A stretch of DNA of 35,379 bases, taken from Verrucomicrobiota bacterium. GTDB lineage: Bacteria > Verrucomicrobiota > Verrucomicrobiia > Opitutales > Opitutaceae. The translations under genes and the position numbers were made by a program. The notes beneath the pieces were generated by a model. It ran no database searches, was not told where the DNA came from, and saw only the letters and a program-made list of their open reading frames with translations. The stretch lies in contig CANIWJ010000032.1 in the NCBI GenBank assembly GCA_947471035.1, positions 1-35,379 on the forward strand, read 5' to 3'. Position 1 is the first letter of the stretch. Each line of letters starts with the position of its first letter. Shown piece after piece: positions 15,799 through 24,893 of the stretch.

Positions 15799-18429
15799 AT
15801 GCAAAATCACGGACCGAAGCGCGTATATACCCCTCACTCGCTGGAATTCTGGTTTAGCCGGTTGGAGCACAACTGGGAGACCTACTTCACGGCGGAGCAA
15901 CTGGAACGCGGCCACGCGCTCTACCGCGACGGCGAGGTGCGTGAGCTCGAACTTACGGCCGGTGACGCCATCGTGCACCGGAAGGTGGAGAAGAAGGACG
16001 AGTACGCGGTCATCGAGTGGGCGGAAAAAGGGTTTTCAGTGCGGTCGTCTTCGACCGATCTCGATGCGGCCAAGGCCCTCGCGGTCGCCGGCCTGCATGA
16101 AATTGAGGAACTGGTGGCGGATGAGATTTCGCCCTTACCCGAGGTTGTTTTGGCTCCGGCACCGGTGGTGGCGGAATCCGCGACGGTTGCAGCCGTGCGG
16201 AGCACGGGCGGCAATGGCGCCAGTCCGGTCGTGGGTATGCCACTGGGGGCATTGGGCCGTCGTAAGCCTACGCCGCCCACCGGTGGCAACGCGTCCGCCA
16301 CGGTGGGCGCGCGCACCTTGTTGCTGGTGTTTACCACCAATGACGACGGCTTGAATTTCGCGACGTTTTGGCTGGACGCGAATAAACGCCGGGTTGCGGC
16401 GCTCGGGCCCGCCTCACGTGAACCCGGCGTGCCGCATGCCAGCTCGGGCGAACGGGCCAAGTTGATCGGGCTGGCCTCGTATGCGCGCAAGGCGCACTTC
16501 GTTTATAAGCAGGAGACGGGGCTCTATTTGATGGGAGCGGTGGCGGAGATTCCGAATTTTCTCAAATCTACCCTGCCGCCTTGGAAAAAACTATTCGGCG
16601 TCGAGCTCGACGCGGCCTCGGCTCTGTTGCTCAAAGGCACGCAGGAAATCAGCATCGAGGCGGTGGCCGGCACCACCCGCCGTGGAGCCAAGGGTGCGGG
16701 TCTGGAGTCGGCGCTGGATCTGCGGTGGATTTTCAAGGCGGGGGAGCGCTTGCTCAACGACGCTGAAGTGAAGCTCTTGCTGGCGAAAAATACCACGCCG
16801 GTGGTCCTGCCCAGCATCGGCATCGTGAGCTTGCCGCCGGAGAAACTCGCAATGGTCAAAGCTTGGGAAAAGGGCGCGGCGGAGACACATGGCGAGGGAG
16901 CGATGTCGCCTTACCTGTTGTTTTCCTTGTTCAACGACGCCCGTTTCCGGCTTTCCTTGTCGCCGGAATTGGCCACTTGGCGGGAGAGCGTCCTGGCCGG
17001 GCCGAAAAAGCACCGGGAATTACCCGAGCGTTTACGGTCTTATCAGTGTCGCGGCGTGGAGTGGCTCTGGCACTTGGCCGACAAGGGCTGTCACGGCTTG
17101 TTGGCGGATGAAATGGGCTTGGGCAAAACGCTCCAAGTCATTACGTTGCTGGCGATGCGGCGTATTGATGACCGTCCCAGCCTGATCGTGTGCCCGGCGA
17201 GTGTGGTGCCGGTTTGGCAAGACGAGATCGCGCGGTTTCATCCCGAGTTGACGGTGGACGTGCTCAAGTTCGGGCATGATTTTTCCTCCGGCACCGCGCC
17301 CTGTGTCTGGCTGGCCAGTTATACGCAGCTTCGTAAGCACAAGGCGCTGTTGGAAAAGCATAAGTTTGCTTACGCGGTGCTGGACGAAGGTCAGTTCATT
17401 AAAAACCCGGACGCGAAGGTCACGCAGACGTGTTTTTCGATTCGCGCGGCGCATCGTATCGTATTGAGCGGCACGCCCTTGGAGAATCGGCAACTCGATC
17501 TTTGGTCGATTTTTAGGTATTTGTTACCCGGACTCTTGGGGTCCCGAATGGGGTTTGAAAACGCCATCGTGGAAGACCGGGCGGGCACTTTGGCCCGGTT
17601 ACGCGTGCAATTGGCACCCTTCATGTTGCGCCGCACCAAGGCGGAGGTCGCCTCGGAATTGCCGCTTAAGCAGGAGATGGAGCTGATGTGCCCGCTGAGC
17701 GCAGTGCAGCGCGAGGAGTATGCGCGGATCTGCACCGAGGGTTTGTCGCGCTTGGGCGACGATGTGGGCGCGGCGATGCGTGAAAAGAGTTTTGGCTTTC
17801 TGGCCCTGCTCACGCGCTTGCGGCAGGTTTGCTGCGACCCGGATATGTTGCCTTGGCGCAAATCACCTTTGGCGGATTCGGGTAAGATAACCCTGCTCAT
17901 CGAGAAACTCGCCGAGATCGTCAGCAGTGGCCACAAGGTGGTGATTTTCTCCCAATTCGTAATGTTGCTCGACCGGGTAAAGGAAGCGCTGGTTCAGCAC
18001 TTCCCTGATTTGCCGCGTTTCGAGCTTACGGGCATGACGCTGGATCGGCAAAAACCGGTGCAACAGTTTCAAGGGGCCGAGGGTGCGGCGGTGATGCTGG
18101 TGTCGCTCAAAGCCGCTGGCACGGGAATCACGCTGCATGCGGCCGACTATGTTTTCCTTCTAGATCCATGGTGGAATCCGGCGGTAGAGGCGCAAGCGGT
18201 GGATCGCGTGCACCGGCTCGGCCAGAAGAGTACGGTTTTTGTGTATCGCATGGTTACGGCGGGCACGATAGAGGAACGCATTGAAGCGCTCAAAGCTTCG
18301 AAAAAGCACCTGTTCAACCAAGTGGTGGGCGGCCTCGACGGTGAGTTTGACGTGACCCAGCACTTCGTTTCGCTGCGGGATTTGGTCCAGCTAACCGGCC
18401 CCCAAGAAGAGTCGGAGCTTATTGGCTGA
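15799..18429 (+). CDS. SNF2-family DEAD/DEAH helicase-like ATPase
   Basis: Predicted DNA-dependent ATPase/translocase of the bacterial SNF2 group (HepA/RapA-like remodelers); cellular role unknown. The 876 residues begin with a region (about 1-100) resembling the small basic domain near the N-terminus of bacterial SNF2 proteins (FTAEQLERGHALYRDGEV), then a low-complexity linker, a middle domain, and the motor: motif I ADEMGLGKTLQ (about 435), motif II DEGQFIKNP (527; DEGQ in place of the more common DEAQ/DEAH), motif III LSGTPLENRQLDLWSIF (556), then in RecA2 VMLVSLKAAGTGITLHAAD and motif VI QAVDRVHRLGQ (about 800). All motor motifs are intact. It probably shares the transcript of the Kdo transferase gene, but function does not link them. 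Confidence 0.93.
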   Translation: MQNHGPKRVYTPHSLEFWFSRLEHNWETYFTAEQLERGHALYRDGEVRELELTAGDAIVHRKVEKKDEYAVIEWAEKGFSVRSSSTDLDAAKALAVAGLHEIEELVADEISPLPEVVLAPAPVVAESATVAAVRSTGGNGASPVVGMPLGALGRRKPTPPTGGNASATVGARTLLLVFTTNDDGLNFATFWLDANKRRVAALGPASREPGVPHASSGERAKLIGLASYARKAHFVYKQETGLYLMGAVAEIPNFLKSTLPPWKKLFGVELDAASALLLKGTQEISIEAVAGTTRRGAKGAGLESALDLRWIFKAGERLLNDAEVKLLLAKNTTPVVLPSIGIVSLPPEKLAMVKAWEKGAAETHGEGAMSPYLLFSLFNDARFRLSLSPELATWRESVLAGPKKHRELPERLRSYQCRGVEWLWHLADKGCHGLLADEMGLGKTLQVITLLAMRRIDDRPSLIVCPASVVPVWQDEIARFHPELTVDVLKFGHDFSSGTAPCVWLASYTQLRKHKALLEKHKFAYAVLDEGQFIKNPDAKVTQTCFSIRAAHRIVLSGTPLENRQLDLWSIFRYLLPGLLGSRMGFENAIVEDRAGTLARLRVQLAPFMLRRTKAEVASELPLKQEMELMCPLSAVQREEYARICTEGLSRLGDDVGAAMREKSFGFLALLTRLRQVCCDPDMLPWRKSPLADSGKITLLIEKLAEIVSSGHKVVIFSQFVMLLDRVKEALVQHFPDLPRFELTGMTLDRQKPVQQFQGAEGAAVMLVSLKAAGTGITLHAADYVFLLDPWWNPAVEAQAVDRVHRLGQKSTVFVYRMVTAGTIEERIEALKASKKHLFNQVVGGLDGEFDVTQHFVSLRDLVQLTGPQEESELIG

Positions 18430-18480
18430 TATGGGTTAAGTAGATTCGTCGGATTAAGATTCGAACCCGAGCGGCATCGT

Positions 18481-18524
18481 GTCCCTGCGTTAAGTAACCT
18501 ATTAGGTTACTATGTCTTTGGGAC
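18481..18524. repeat. Palindrome with core AGTAACCTATTAGGTTACT
   Basis: The core 18493-18511 is a perfect 9-bp inverted repeat around one central T; written as a hairpin it is AGTAACC, loop TATTA, GGTTACT. Outer arms GTCCC and GGGAC extend it. The same AAGTAACCTATT(A/G)GGTTACT core recurs at 27952-27996 inside a much longer perfect palindrome, so it is probably a genome repeat or a protein-binding site, not a chance hairpin. Confidence 0.75.
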
Positions 18525-18647
18525 GAGAGCGAACAGAGGTGAAAGGCTGGTGTGAGGGAAGGTTGGGGTGGGGGTAAGGCGGGGCGAAGGAGGGTATATG
18601 CTGGTGGAGTGCCAGGAGCGTTAGTGGCGTGGGTTAAAGCTGACCTT

Positions 18648-18687
18648 TTCACTGTTTCGTAACAATTTCGCCACATGATTGTAACAT
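18648..18687 (+). promoter_or_regulatory. Candidate Pho-box-like direct repeats upstream of the porin
   Basis: Three 7-mers recur at exact 11-bp spacing: GTAACAA (18659), GCCACAT (18670), GTAACAT (18681), with a degraded fourth, TTCACTG, at 18648. Tandem 7-nt units at 11-bp intervals are the hallmark of PhoB/PhoP-family binding sites (established knowledge), although the base sequence differs from the E. coli box. A weak -10-like TTTAGT lies at 18701. The position before a porin-pst-phoU block makes phosphate control a natural inference. Confidence 0.5.
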
Positions 18688-18752
18688 TTGGCTGCGAAGG
18701 TTTAGTCATGATCGGTGTTAGCCGTTCATTTATTCCGACTACAACCAAACCC

Positions 18753-20258
18753 ATGACCAAGAACTTCGCCAAAACCCTCGCCCTGCTCGGCTGTTTCGCC
18801 GCTGGCCTGTGCTCTCAAGCTTCCGCTCAAGACAGCGGCGCTCTACTCGACGCCCTCGTCAAGAAGGGCATCCTCTCTGACCAAGAGGCTGAGGATATCC
18901 GCACCGATCTGACCCGCGACTTCGCGACCAGCAGCTCCGCCGGTAAGCTCGATATCGCTTCCAACGTCACCAAGCTCAAACTCGCCGGTGACGCCCGCGT
19001 GCGTTATCAATACGACAACGAGCAGTCCAATCCCCAAGGCGCCGCCGGAGACAAGGATCGTAACCGTTATCGCTATCGTGTGCGTTTCGGCGCCATCGCT
19101 GATTTCGGCGCCAAGTGGAGCACTGGCTTCCGCCTCGAGACCGCCTCTGGCGCGACCTCGACCAACGGCGACATGGGCGCCGGTACCGACAATTTCGACA
19201 AGGTCGGCGATGTCGCCTACTTCGGCCAGGCCTACATCAACTACAAAGATGCCAATGTACTCGGCGCTGATGCCGTCGATGTGCGCCTGGGTAAAATCCC
19301 ACATAAGTTCTTCACCCCCGGCGTTAATGGTTTCATCGTTGATACCGACATTAACTTTGAAGGTGCCGCCGAAGAGCTCGTTTACGGCGTCGGATCGGGC
19401 ACCCTGACCCTGCGCGCCGGTCAATTCGTGTTGAACAACAATGCCGCCAACGCCGGTGCAGTTGCCAATGCTGGACCTACTTCCGCGACCACTTGGGCTG
19501 TCACCAGCGCGACCAATAATCGCCGCACGGTTACGACCACCACCACCGCGAACAATGTCGATGTAGCTCCTTCGCTCCTGTTGATCAATCAGGCTGAATA
19601 CGCTACCAAGTCCTTCAAAATCGCCCCCACGTTTATCTTGTTTGCCGCTCCTGGCGATCATGACCGTGCGGTGACCACGACCTCCACGGCGGTCACCAAC
19701 TTCAATCTCCAGACGGGTGCTCAGGTTGGTTCCACCACCACGACCACCACGAACACCAACACCGCCAATCAGGCTAGCGACACCGCCGTTTACACAGATC
19801 TCGCTACCTTCTTGCTCCCGGCCGAATACGCCGTGGGTAACTTCGGTGGCAAGCCTCTGGCCGTTTACGGCACCTTGGGCTATAACTTGAAAGGCGACGA
19901 TCGCGCGCAGCGTCTGGCCGGCACCGTTGCCGTTGACGAAGTTTCCTACCTCGGCAACGCCGGTGTTCGTTACGGTGCCAACGCCCTCGCTGGCGACTAT
20001 CAGCTCGTCGCTGAATATCGTTACGTCGGCAATGGTTCTTACTCGTCCCTATTGCTTGATTCCGACTTCAACGGCGGCCTGCTGAATGCCCAAGGCTTCA
20101 TCCTCTCTGGCGCCTACAGCATCACCCCAGCGATCACCGCCACGGTCACCTACTTCAACGCGTTCAACATCGAGAAGACCCGCGCTGCCGGTGCTTCCCG
20201 TGGCAACGGCTTCGGCGAGGCCCAAGTCGTTCAGGTTGACCTCTCGGCCAAGTTCTAA
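18753..20258 (+). CDS. Putative outer-membrane porin, probably phosphate-linked
   Basis: Predicted beta-barrel porin of 501 residues. I chose the ATG at 18753 because it gives a clean signal peptide, MTKNFAKTLALLGCFAAGLC ending ASAQ-DS; the frame is open upstream but without signal character. After the signal comes a helical segment GALLDALVKKGILSDQEAED (periplasmic, typical of putative porins in this phylum), then alternating beta-strand sequence (RVRYQYDNEQ, RYRYRVRFGA, STGFRLETAS), and a C-terminal strand ending in Phe (VQVDLSAKF), the usual barrel-insertion signal. Thr/Asn-rich low-complexity loops lie at about 255-290 and 325-360. C-ending codons prevail, suggesting high expression. It heads the pst cluster, so an anion or phosphate role is likely by context only. 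Confidence 0.83.
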   Translation: MTKNFAKTLALLGCFAAGLCSQASAQDSGALLDALVKKGILSDQEAEDIRTDLTRDFATSSSAGKLDIASNVTKLKLAGDARVRYQYDNEQSNPQGAAGDKDRNRYRYRVRFGAIADFGAKWSTGFRLETASGATSTNGDMGAGTDNFDKVGDVAYFGQAYINYKDANVLGADAVDVRLGKIPHKFFTPGVNGFIVDTDINFEGAAEELVYGVGSGTLTLRAGQFVLNNNAANAGAVANAGPTSATTWAVTSATNNRRTVTTTTTANNVDVAPSLLLINQAEYATKSFKIAPTFILFAAPGDHDRAVTTTSTAVTNFNLQTGAQVGSTTTTTTNTNTANQASDTAVYTDLATFLLPAEYAVGNFGGKPLAVYGTLGYNLKGDDRAQRLAGTVAVDEVSYLGNAGVRYGANALAGDYQLVAEYRYVGNGSYSSLLLDSDFNGGLLNAQGFILSGAYSITPAITATVTYFNAFNIEKTRAAGASRGNGFGEAQVVQVDLSAKF

Positions 20259-20272
20259 ACCCCCGTTCCTTT

Positions 20273-20303
20273 TGCCGCGAGAATGTAACCCATTCTCGCG
20301 GCA
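20273..20303 (+). terminator. Strong hairpin between porin and pstS, probable (leaky) terminator
   Basis: TGCCGCGAGAATG (20273-20285) and CATTCTCGCGGCA (20291-20303) form a perfect 13-bp stem with loop TAACC, 14 nt after the porin stop. A T-run (TTTTTAT) comes about 10 nt beyond the stem, too far for a textbook intrinsic terminator. It may act as a 3' stabiliser or partial terminator, letting the porin be made in excess of the transporter. Confidence 0.7.
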
Positions 20304-20353
20304 CTTAGGTTGCTTTTTATAGTCAGTTTAAAAGTCTCCTCATTTCTCATTTT

Positions 20354-21163
20354 ATGAAATCCATCCTCTCGCTCGCCACTCTCGCAGTGGTCGCCGTTCT
20401 TCCCCTCCAAGCCCAAAAGCTTGTCATCAAAGGTTCTGATACCCTCGGCGCGAAGCTCGTGCCCATGATCGCCGAAGAGTACAAGGCCTCCAATCCCGGC
20501 GTCTCCTTCGAGATCGCCGCCGAAGGTTCCACCACCGGCCTGACTGCCATCATCGACGGCACCGCCGATATCGGCATGTCTTCCCGTCGTGCTCGTGCCA
20601 CCGAGCTTTCCGGTGGCGCCGCCAAGGGCAAGACCCTCAAGGCCATCATCGTATGCTACGACGGCATGGCGGTGATCGTGAACGAGAAGAGCCCGATTTC
20701 CGAGCTCAACAAGCGTCAGGTTGAGCAGATTTTCACCGGTGATGTCACCGACTGGTCTGCTGTTGGCGGTCCCGCTGGCACCATCTCGATCTACACCCGC
20801 AATACTTCCTCCGGCACCTACTCCGATTGGAAGGATCTTGCGATGAAGAAGCGCGACTACGCGCCATCCTCCCAGAAGATGGCCGGCAACGAACAAATCG
20901 CCGCTGAAGTCGCCAAGAACCCGAACGGTATCGGCTACGTCGGTCTCGCCTATATCCACGCTCCCGGCATCAAGGTCGTTACCATCGAAGGCGGCGTTCC
21001 CACCAAGGAGTCCGTTTTGGCCAAGAAGTATCCTTACGCCCGTCCTACCTTCTTCTATACCAATGGCGAAGCCACCGGTGAAGCTGCCAAGTTCATCGCC
21101 TACACCTTGGGTGATGCCGGCCAGAAGATCGTCGAGAAGGTCGGTTTCGTTCCTCTCAAGTAA
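20354..21163 (+). CDS. pstS: Periplasmic phosphate-binding protein PstS
   Basis: Captures phosphate in the periplasm and delivers it to PstCA. The 269 residues start with a signal peptide MKSILSLATLAVVAVLPLQA cut before QKLVIKG. Phosphate-site segments are visible: KGSDTLGAK, AAEGSTTGLTAI, ADIGMSSRRA and YTRNTSSGTYSDW. It is on the short side for PstS, like the compact form common outside Proteobacteria. The C-rich codon usage (nearly all Lys as AAG, Ala as GCC or GCT) points to high expression. The gene lies 95 nt after the porin and is followed by an intrinsic terminator, which would lower transcription of the permease genes compared with pstS. Confidence 0.96.
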   Translation: MKSILSLATLAVVAVLPLQAQKLVIKGSDTLGAKLVPMIAEEYKASNPGVSFEIAAEGSTTGLTAIIDGTADIGMSSRRARATELSGGAAKGKTLKAIIVCYDGMAVIVNEKSPISELNKRQVEQIFTGDVTDWSAVGGPAGTISIYTRNTSSGTYSDWKDLAMKKRDYAPSSQKMAGNEQIAAEVAKNPNGIGYVGLAYIHAPGIKVVTIEGGVPTKESVLAKKYPYARPTFFYTNGEATGEAAKFIAYTLGDAGQKIVEKVGFVPLK

Positions 21164-21196
21164 GCATTTATTGATTACTGTTTGGTTACTGGTCAC

Positions 21197-21237
21197 GGGG
21201 GCCGCTTAACGTTGGGTTGAGCGCGCCCCCTTTTTTT
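21197..21237 (+). terminator. Intrinsic terminator after pstS
   Basis: GGGGGCCGCT (from 21197) pairs imperfectly with AGCGCGCCCCC (ending 21230), directly followed by seven T (21231-21237). It sits in the 116-nt pstS-pstC gap. Read-through would still feed pstC-pstA-pstB-phoU, giving more binding protein than transporter, as is usual for such operons. Confidence 0.8.
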
Positions 21238-21279
21238 ACCTAACCGTCGTCTTTTTTCGTCTGTTTCATTTCGCTTCGC

Positions 21280-22896
21280 ATGCCGCCCGACTCCACTGCC
21301 GCCGCCACCACTGGCGTGTCTTCGCCGATTTTTGCGATCCAGAAGGAACGCACGCGCTTTTTCGGACTTACGCTGGACGAAACCATCCGGGTGTTTTTCG
21401 GCGGCAACGCCTTCCTCGCGGTCATCGTTCTCGCGTTGATCACGTTTTTCCTCTTCCGCGAGGGCTCCCAATTTTTCGGTCAGAATCGCGACAGCCTGCA
21501 CACCTACCGCCTGGCCGGTTTGGAGTATGTGGATATCATTCGCCAACAGGAGGAAGACCACACCGCGCTGACGCGTTACCTATTTGATATCCGCCTCAAG
21601 GCAGTGGTGAAACTCACCGCTGAAGGCGTCGATGCCGCCGAGGCCAAGCGTCGCTTGGCCAAGTTCGACGAATATGCCGAACGCTATGGCGACACCATCG
21701 TGCCCGTGCGCGGCTTGGTTTCCGAACTCACCGAGGTGGCGACCGACATCAAAACTCGTTACAACGAGAACGAGGACTACAAGGTCGCACGCCAACAGTT
21801 TCTCGCTTCCGGTATGAAGGCCGAGGCCGACGCTATCGTGGTCAAGAATCTCGATTTCTCACGGGAAATTCTCGCTGTCACCGGCACCTTTCCGGCCTAC
21901 GGGCAGATCAACACCGAATACGCCGAGGCCCTCAAAGCTGCCATCGCCGAGCTGCCTGTGCTACCGGTGCCCGAGTTGCAACCGCGCTTAGAACGCTTTC
22001 GCGAGCTCAACCGCGAATACCTTGCCACGTTTCCGACGCGGACGGAGCTACTCAAAAACTGGAACAACACCGCGCCTATCGGTTGGTCGGAGTCATTCAC
22101 ACAATTTATATTCGGCACACGCTGGCTGACGGCCAGTTTCTGGCAGGATTGGTATGGAATCATCCCGCTGTTTGTCGGCTCGCTAATGATCTCGGCCATC
22201 GCGCTTTTTATCGCGGTGCCGCTCGGCGTAGGCGCGGCGATTTATGTTAATCAGATCGCGAGTCCGCAGGAGCAGAGATTGATCAAGCCCGCCATTGAAT
22301 TTATTTCCGCGATTCCATCCGTGGTGCTAGGTTTTTTTGGTATCGCGGTGTTGGGGCAAGCGCTGCGGGCCATATCGCAATGGGAGGCCTTGAGCTGGCT
22401 GCCCGGTTTTCCCTATTCCGAGCGGCTCAACGCCCTGACCGCCGGTTGCTTACTCGCCCTGATCGCGGTGCCGACGATTTTCACCCTCGCCGAGGATGCG
22501 ATCAACAACGTCCCCCGCGCCTTCAAGGAAGCCTCCTTTGCCCTCGGGGCTTCGCGTATGCAGACTATCGTGCGCATCATCGTGCCAGCCGCTCTTTCCG
22601 GCATCGTTTCGGCGGTCTTGCTCGGCCTTGGCCGCGTGATGGGCGAGACCATGGTGGTGTTGCTATGCGCGGGTAATCGCATCGCCATTCCCGACTTTAC
22701 CGCGGGGATTACCGCCTTCGTGCAACCAGTCCACACTATGACGGGTATTATCGCGCAGGAGATGGGCGAGGTCGTGCGCGGGGGCATCCATTACCGGGCG
22801 CTCTTCGTGGTGGGTCTGGTGTTATTTTTCATCGCGTTGTTGTTGAATTTCTTGGCCCAGAAAATCGTCCGCAAGTATCGTATTTCCATTGGCTAA
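21280..22896 (+). CDS. pstC: Phosphate ABC transporter permease PstC, long form
   Basis: Inner-membrane permease subunit of the Pst importer. It has 538 residues against roughly 300 for the E. coli type. The first membrane segment is at about 44-62 (FLAVIVLALITFFLFREGS). A soluble insert of about 225 residues (about 65-290) follows, helix-rich and charged, with conserved-looking SELTEVATDIKTRYNENEDY. Then comes the permease core: DWYGIIPLFVGSLMISAIAL, AIYVNQIASPQEQRLIKP, FISAIPSVVLGFFGIAVLGQ, the EAA loop FKEASFALGASRMQTIVRI, and GRVMGETMVVLLCAGN. The insert is predicted to face the periplasm between the first two helices, as in other long PstC forms. It is followed by pstA after 21 nt. Confidence 0.95.
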   Translation: MPPDSTAAATTGVSSPIFAIQKERTRFFGLTLDETIRVFFGGNAFLAVIVLALITFFLFREGSQFFGQNRDSLHTYRLAGLEYVDIIRQQEEDHTALTRYLFDIRLKAVVKLTAEGVDAAEAKRRLAKFDEYAERYGDTIVPVRGLVSELTEVATDIKTRYNENEDYKVARQQFLASGMKAEADAIVVKNLDFSREILAVTGTFPAYGQINTEYAEALKAAIAELPVLPVPELQPRLERFRELNREYLATFPTRTELLKNWNNTAPIGWSESFTQFIFGTRWLTASFWQDWYGIIPLFVGSLMISAIALFIAVPLGVGAAIYVNQIASPQEQRLIKPAIEFISAIPSVVLGFFGIAVLGQALRAISQWEALSWLPGFPYSERLNALTAGCLLALIAVPTIFTLAEDAINNVPRAFKEASFALGASRMQTIVRIIVPAALSGIVSAVLLGLGRVMGETMVVLLCAGNRIAIPDFTAGITAFVQPVHTMTGIIAQEMGEVVRGGIHYRALFVVGLVLFFIALLLNFLAQKIVRKYRISIG

Positions 22897-22917
22897 GCCC
22901 GCCGGGCACCACGCTCC

Positions 22918-24000
22918 ATGTCTTCCGCTCTTCCCAATCCTTTCGCCAGTCGCCCGAGCGCGGGACGCTCGCTCGAGAAGTCCTCTTTCTGGGTATTTCG
23001 TATCGCCACCTATATTATCCTGATCGCGGGTTTCGCAGTCTTTGGCGACATCGTCGTAAAGGGCTCCGCGACCGTGTTTGGCGCGTTCAAAACGACGTCG
23101 AGTTTCCCGTATTTTACCAACACCTTTCTGACCGAGGCGCCAGAGTCGCTTTATGTTTTCGAGCATCAGGGCAAGAAGATGGAGATGGGCGATCGCGAGT
23201 ACCGTGCATTCCGCGAAAAAGAAACCGCCGCCGCAGTCGCCGCTGGCAAACCGGCGCCGCAGTTCAAAGCCGACAGCTACGTTTACTCTGCTGGCGGTAT
23301 CTGGCCCTGCATTGTGGGCACGGTATTGCTGGTGGTCGGTTCGATGACGATTGCCCTACTGCTCGGCGTCTCCAGCGCGATTTTTCTGAGTGAATACGCC
23401 CGTGACGGTGTTTTCGTGCGCTTCGTCCGTTTGGCGATTCTCAATCTCGCCGGTGTGCCCTCCATCGTTTTCGGCCTGTTTGGTTTCGGCATGTTTGTGA
23501 TCTATTTCGATTGGAACGTCTCACTCCTGGCCGGCTGGTTCACCCTCGCGTTCATGGTGTTGCCGGTGGTCATCACCGCTTCCGAGGAGGCGCTCAAAGC
23601 AGTGCCGCAGGGCTTCCGCGAGGGTTCGCTCGCACTGGGTGCGACCAAGTGGCAGACCATCCGTAGCAACGTGCTGCCCTACGCTTTGCCTGGCATCTTG
23701 ACCTCGTCCATCCTCGGTATCGCCCGCGTGGCGGGCGAGACGGCCCCGATCATGTTTACCGCCGCCTACGTGGTGCGCGACAAACTGCCTTGGGATGTGG
23801 AGAAAATCTCTGATTTCTTTTTCCAGGGCGTCATGGCCCTGCCTTATCACATCTACGTGGTCTCCTCCAAGATCCCGCAGAACGAGTACACCTCGCGCGT
23901 GCAGTATGGCACCGCCTTCGTTTTCCTGGGCATCGTCGCCCTTATCGCCGCCAGCTCGATTGTCCTGCGCAATAAATTGCGCGGCCGCTACAAATGGTAA
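22918..24000 (+). CDS. pstA: Phosphate ABC transporter permease PstA
   Basis: Second permease subunit, pairing with PstC. The 360 residues show the first membrane helix at about 29-50 ([20 protein letters not shown]), a charged loop of about 85 residues (about 55-135) also longer than usual, then the permease core with [49 protein letters not shown], the EAA loop [19 protein letters not shown], and [17 protein letters not shown]. The C-terminus ([11 protein letters not shown]) overlaps the pstB start by 7 nt (ATGGTAA), so both are translationally coupled. Confidence 0.95.
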   Translation: MSSALPNPFASRPSAGRSLEKSSFWVFRIATYIILIAGFAVFGDIVVKGSATVFGAFKTTSSFPYFTNTFLTEAPESLYVFEHQGKKMEMGDREYRAFREKETAAAVAAGKPAPQFKADSYVYSAGGIWPCIVGTVLLVVGSMTIALLLGVSSAIFLSEYARDGVFVRFVRLAILNLAGVPSIVFGLFGFGMFVIYFDWNVSLLAGWFTLAFMVLPVVITASEEALKAVPQGFREGSLALGATKWQTIRSNVLPYALPGILTSSILGIARVAGETAPIMFTAAYVVRDKLPWDVEKISDFFFQGVMALPYHIYVVSSKIPQNEYTSRVQYGTAFVFLGIVALIAASSIVLRNKLRGRYKW

Positions 24001-24869
24001 CCACTTCCCGCCCTTCCAAACCCACCGCTTCCGCGCCCATGGATACGCCCGCCGCCACGCCCGCCTCGCGCACCTTTAATGTGCCCGCCACCGCCAACGC
24101 CGCCGACGGTGCCCAAACCCTGATAGAAATCGACAACTTCGATTTCTATTACGGGGCCAAGCAGGCGCTCTTCGATATTAACCTGCGCCTGGCCGACAAA
24201 CGCGTCACCGCCTTCATCGGTCCCTCCGGCTGCGGCAAGTCCACCCTCCTGCGTTGTCTGAACCGCATGAACGACCTGATCGACGGCACCAGCGTGAAGC
24301 GCGGTAATGTTAAGATCCGCGGCATAGACATCTATGGCCGCGACGTGGATTCCATCGAGCTGCGCAAACGCGTCGGCATGGTTTTCCAGAAGTCCAATCC
24401 CTTCCCGAAGTCGATCTACGAAAACATCACTTACGGCCTCCGCATTCAGGGCGTTAAAAACAAGAGTCGGCTCGACGAAGTGGTGGAAAAGTCCCTGCGC
24501 GGCGCGGCCCTCTGGGACGAGGTGAAGGATCGCTTGCACGAGAGCGGCCTCGGCCTCTCCGGCGGTCAGCAACAGCGTCTCTGCATCGCCCGCACCATCG
24601 CGGTCGAGCCCGAGGTTATCTTGATGGACGAGCCCTGCTCGGCGCTTGACCCCATCGCCACCGCCAAGGTCGAGGAGTTGATCCACGAGCTGAAAAAACA
24701 GTTCACCATCATCATCGTTACCCACTCCATGCAGCAGGCCGCCCGCTGCTCGGACCAGACTGCGTTTTTCTACATGGGTAAACTGGTCGAATTTGGCGAG
24801 ACTCGGGACATCTTTATGAACCCCAAGAACCCCCAGACCGAAGCCTATGTCTCGGGTCGTTTCGGCTAA
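23994..24869 (+). CDS. pstB: Phosphate ABC transporter ATP-binding protein PstB
   Basis: ATPase driving phosphate import. The 291 residues include Walker [10 protein letters not shown] (76-84), then CLNRMNDLI, the Q-loop [16 protein letters not shown], the signature [16 protein letters not shown] (188-203), Walker [14 protein letters not shown] (208-220), and [14 protein letters not shown]. The Q-loop and LNRMND segment are diagnostic of PstB. The first 40 residues are a Pro/Ala/Thr-rich extension; starting at the internal Met16 (24039) would shorten it, but the ATG at 23994 overlapping pstA looks better placed. Confidence 0.96.
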   Translation: MVTTSRPSKPTASAPMDTPAATPASRTFNVPATANAADGAQTLIEIDNFDFYYGAKQALFDINLRLADKRVTAFIGPSGCGKSTLLRCLNRMNDLIDGTSVKRGNVKIRGIDIYGRDVDSIELRKRVGMVFQKSNPFPKSIYENITYGLRIQGVKNKSRLDEVVEKSLRGAALWDEVKDRLHESGLGLSGGQQQRLCIARTIAVEPEVILMDEPCSALDPIATAKVEELIHELKKQFTIIIVTHSMQQAARCSDQTAFFYMGKLVEFGETRDIFMNPKNPQTEAYVSGRFG

Positions 24870-24893
24870 GCGCCGCAATACCGCTTTTGAACT

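Larger units (their letters stand above)
18430..18752. other. 323-nt intergenic region before the porin gene
   Basis: No gene seen. From left to right it holds a palindrome with core AGTAACC-TATTA-GGTTACT (18493-18511) flanked by GTCCC/GGGAC (18481-18485 and 18520-18524), a G-rich stretch (about 18545-18600), and a run of 11-bp-spaced direct repeats just upstream of the porin start (18648-18687). The first palindrome could act as the 3' end of the SNF2 transcript, although no T-run follows it. Confidence 0.7.

Noticed and set aside
20255..21196. Minus-strand open frame of 313 codons opposite pstS
   Set aside because: Gly/Asp-rich shadow caused by biased codons of pstS; pstS has a signal peptide and phosphate-site motifs.
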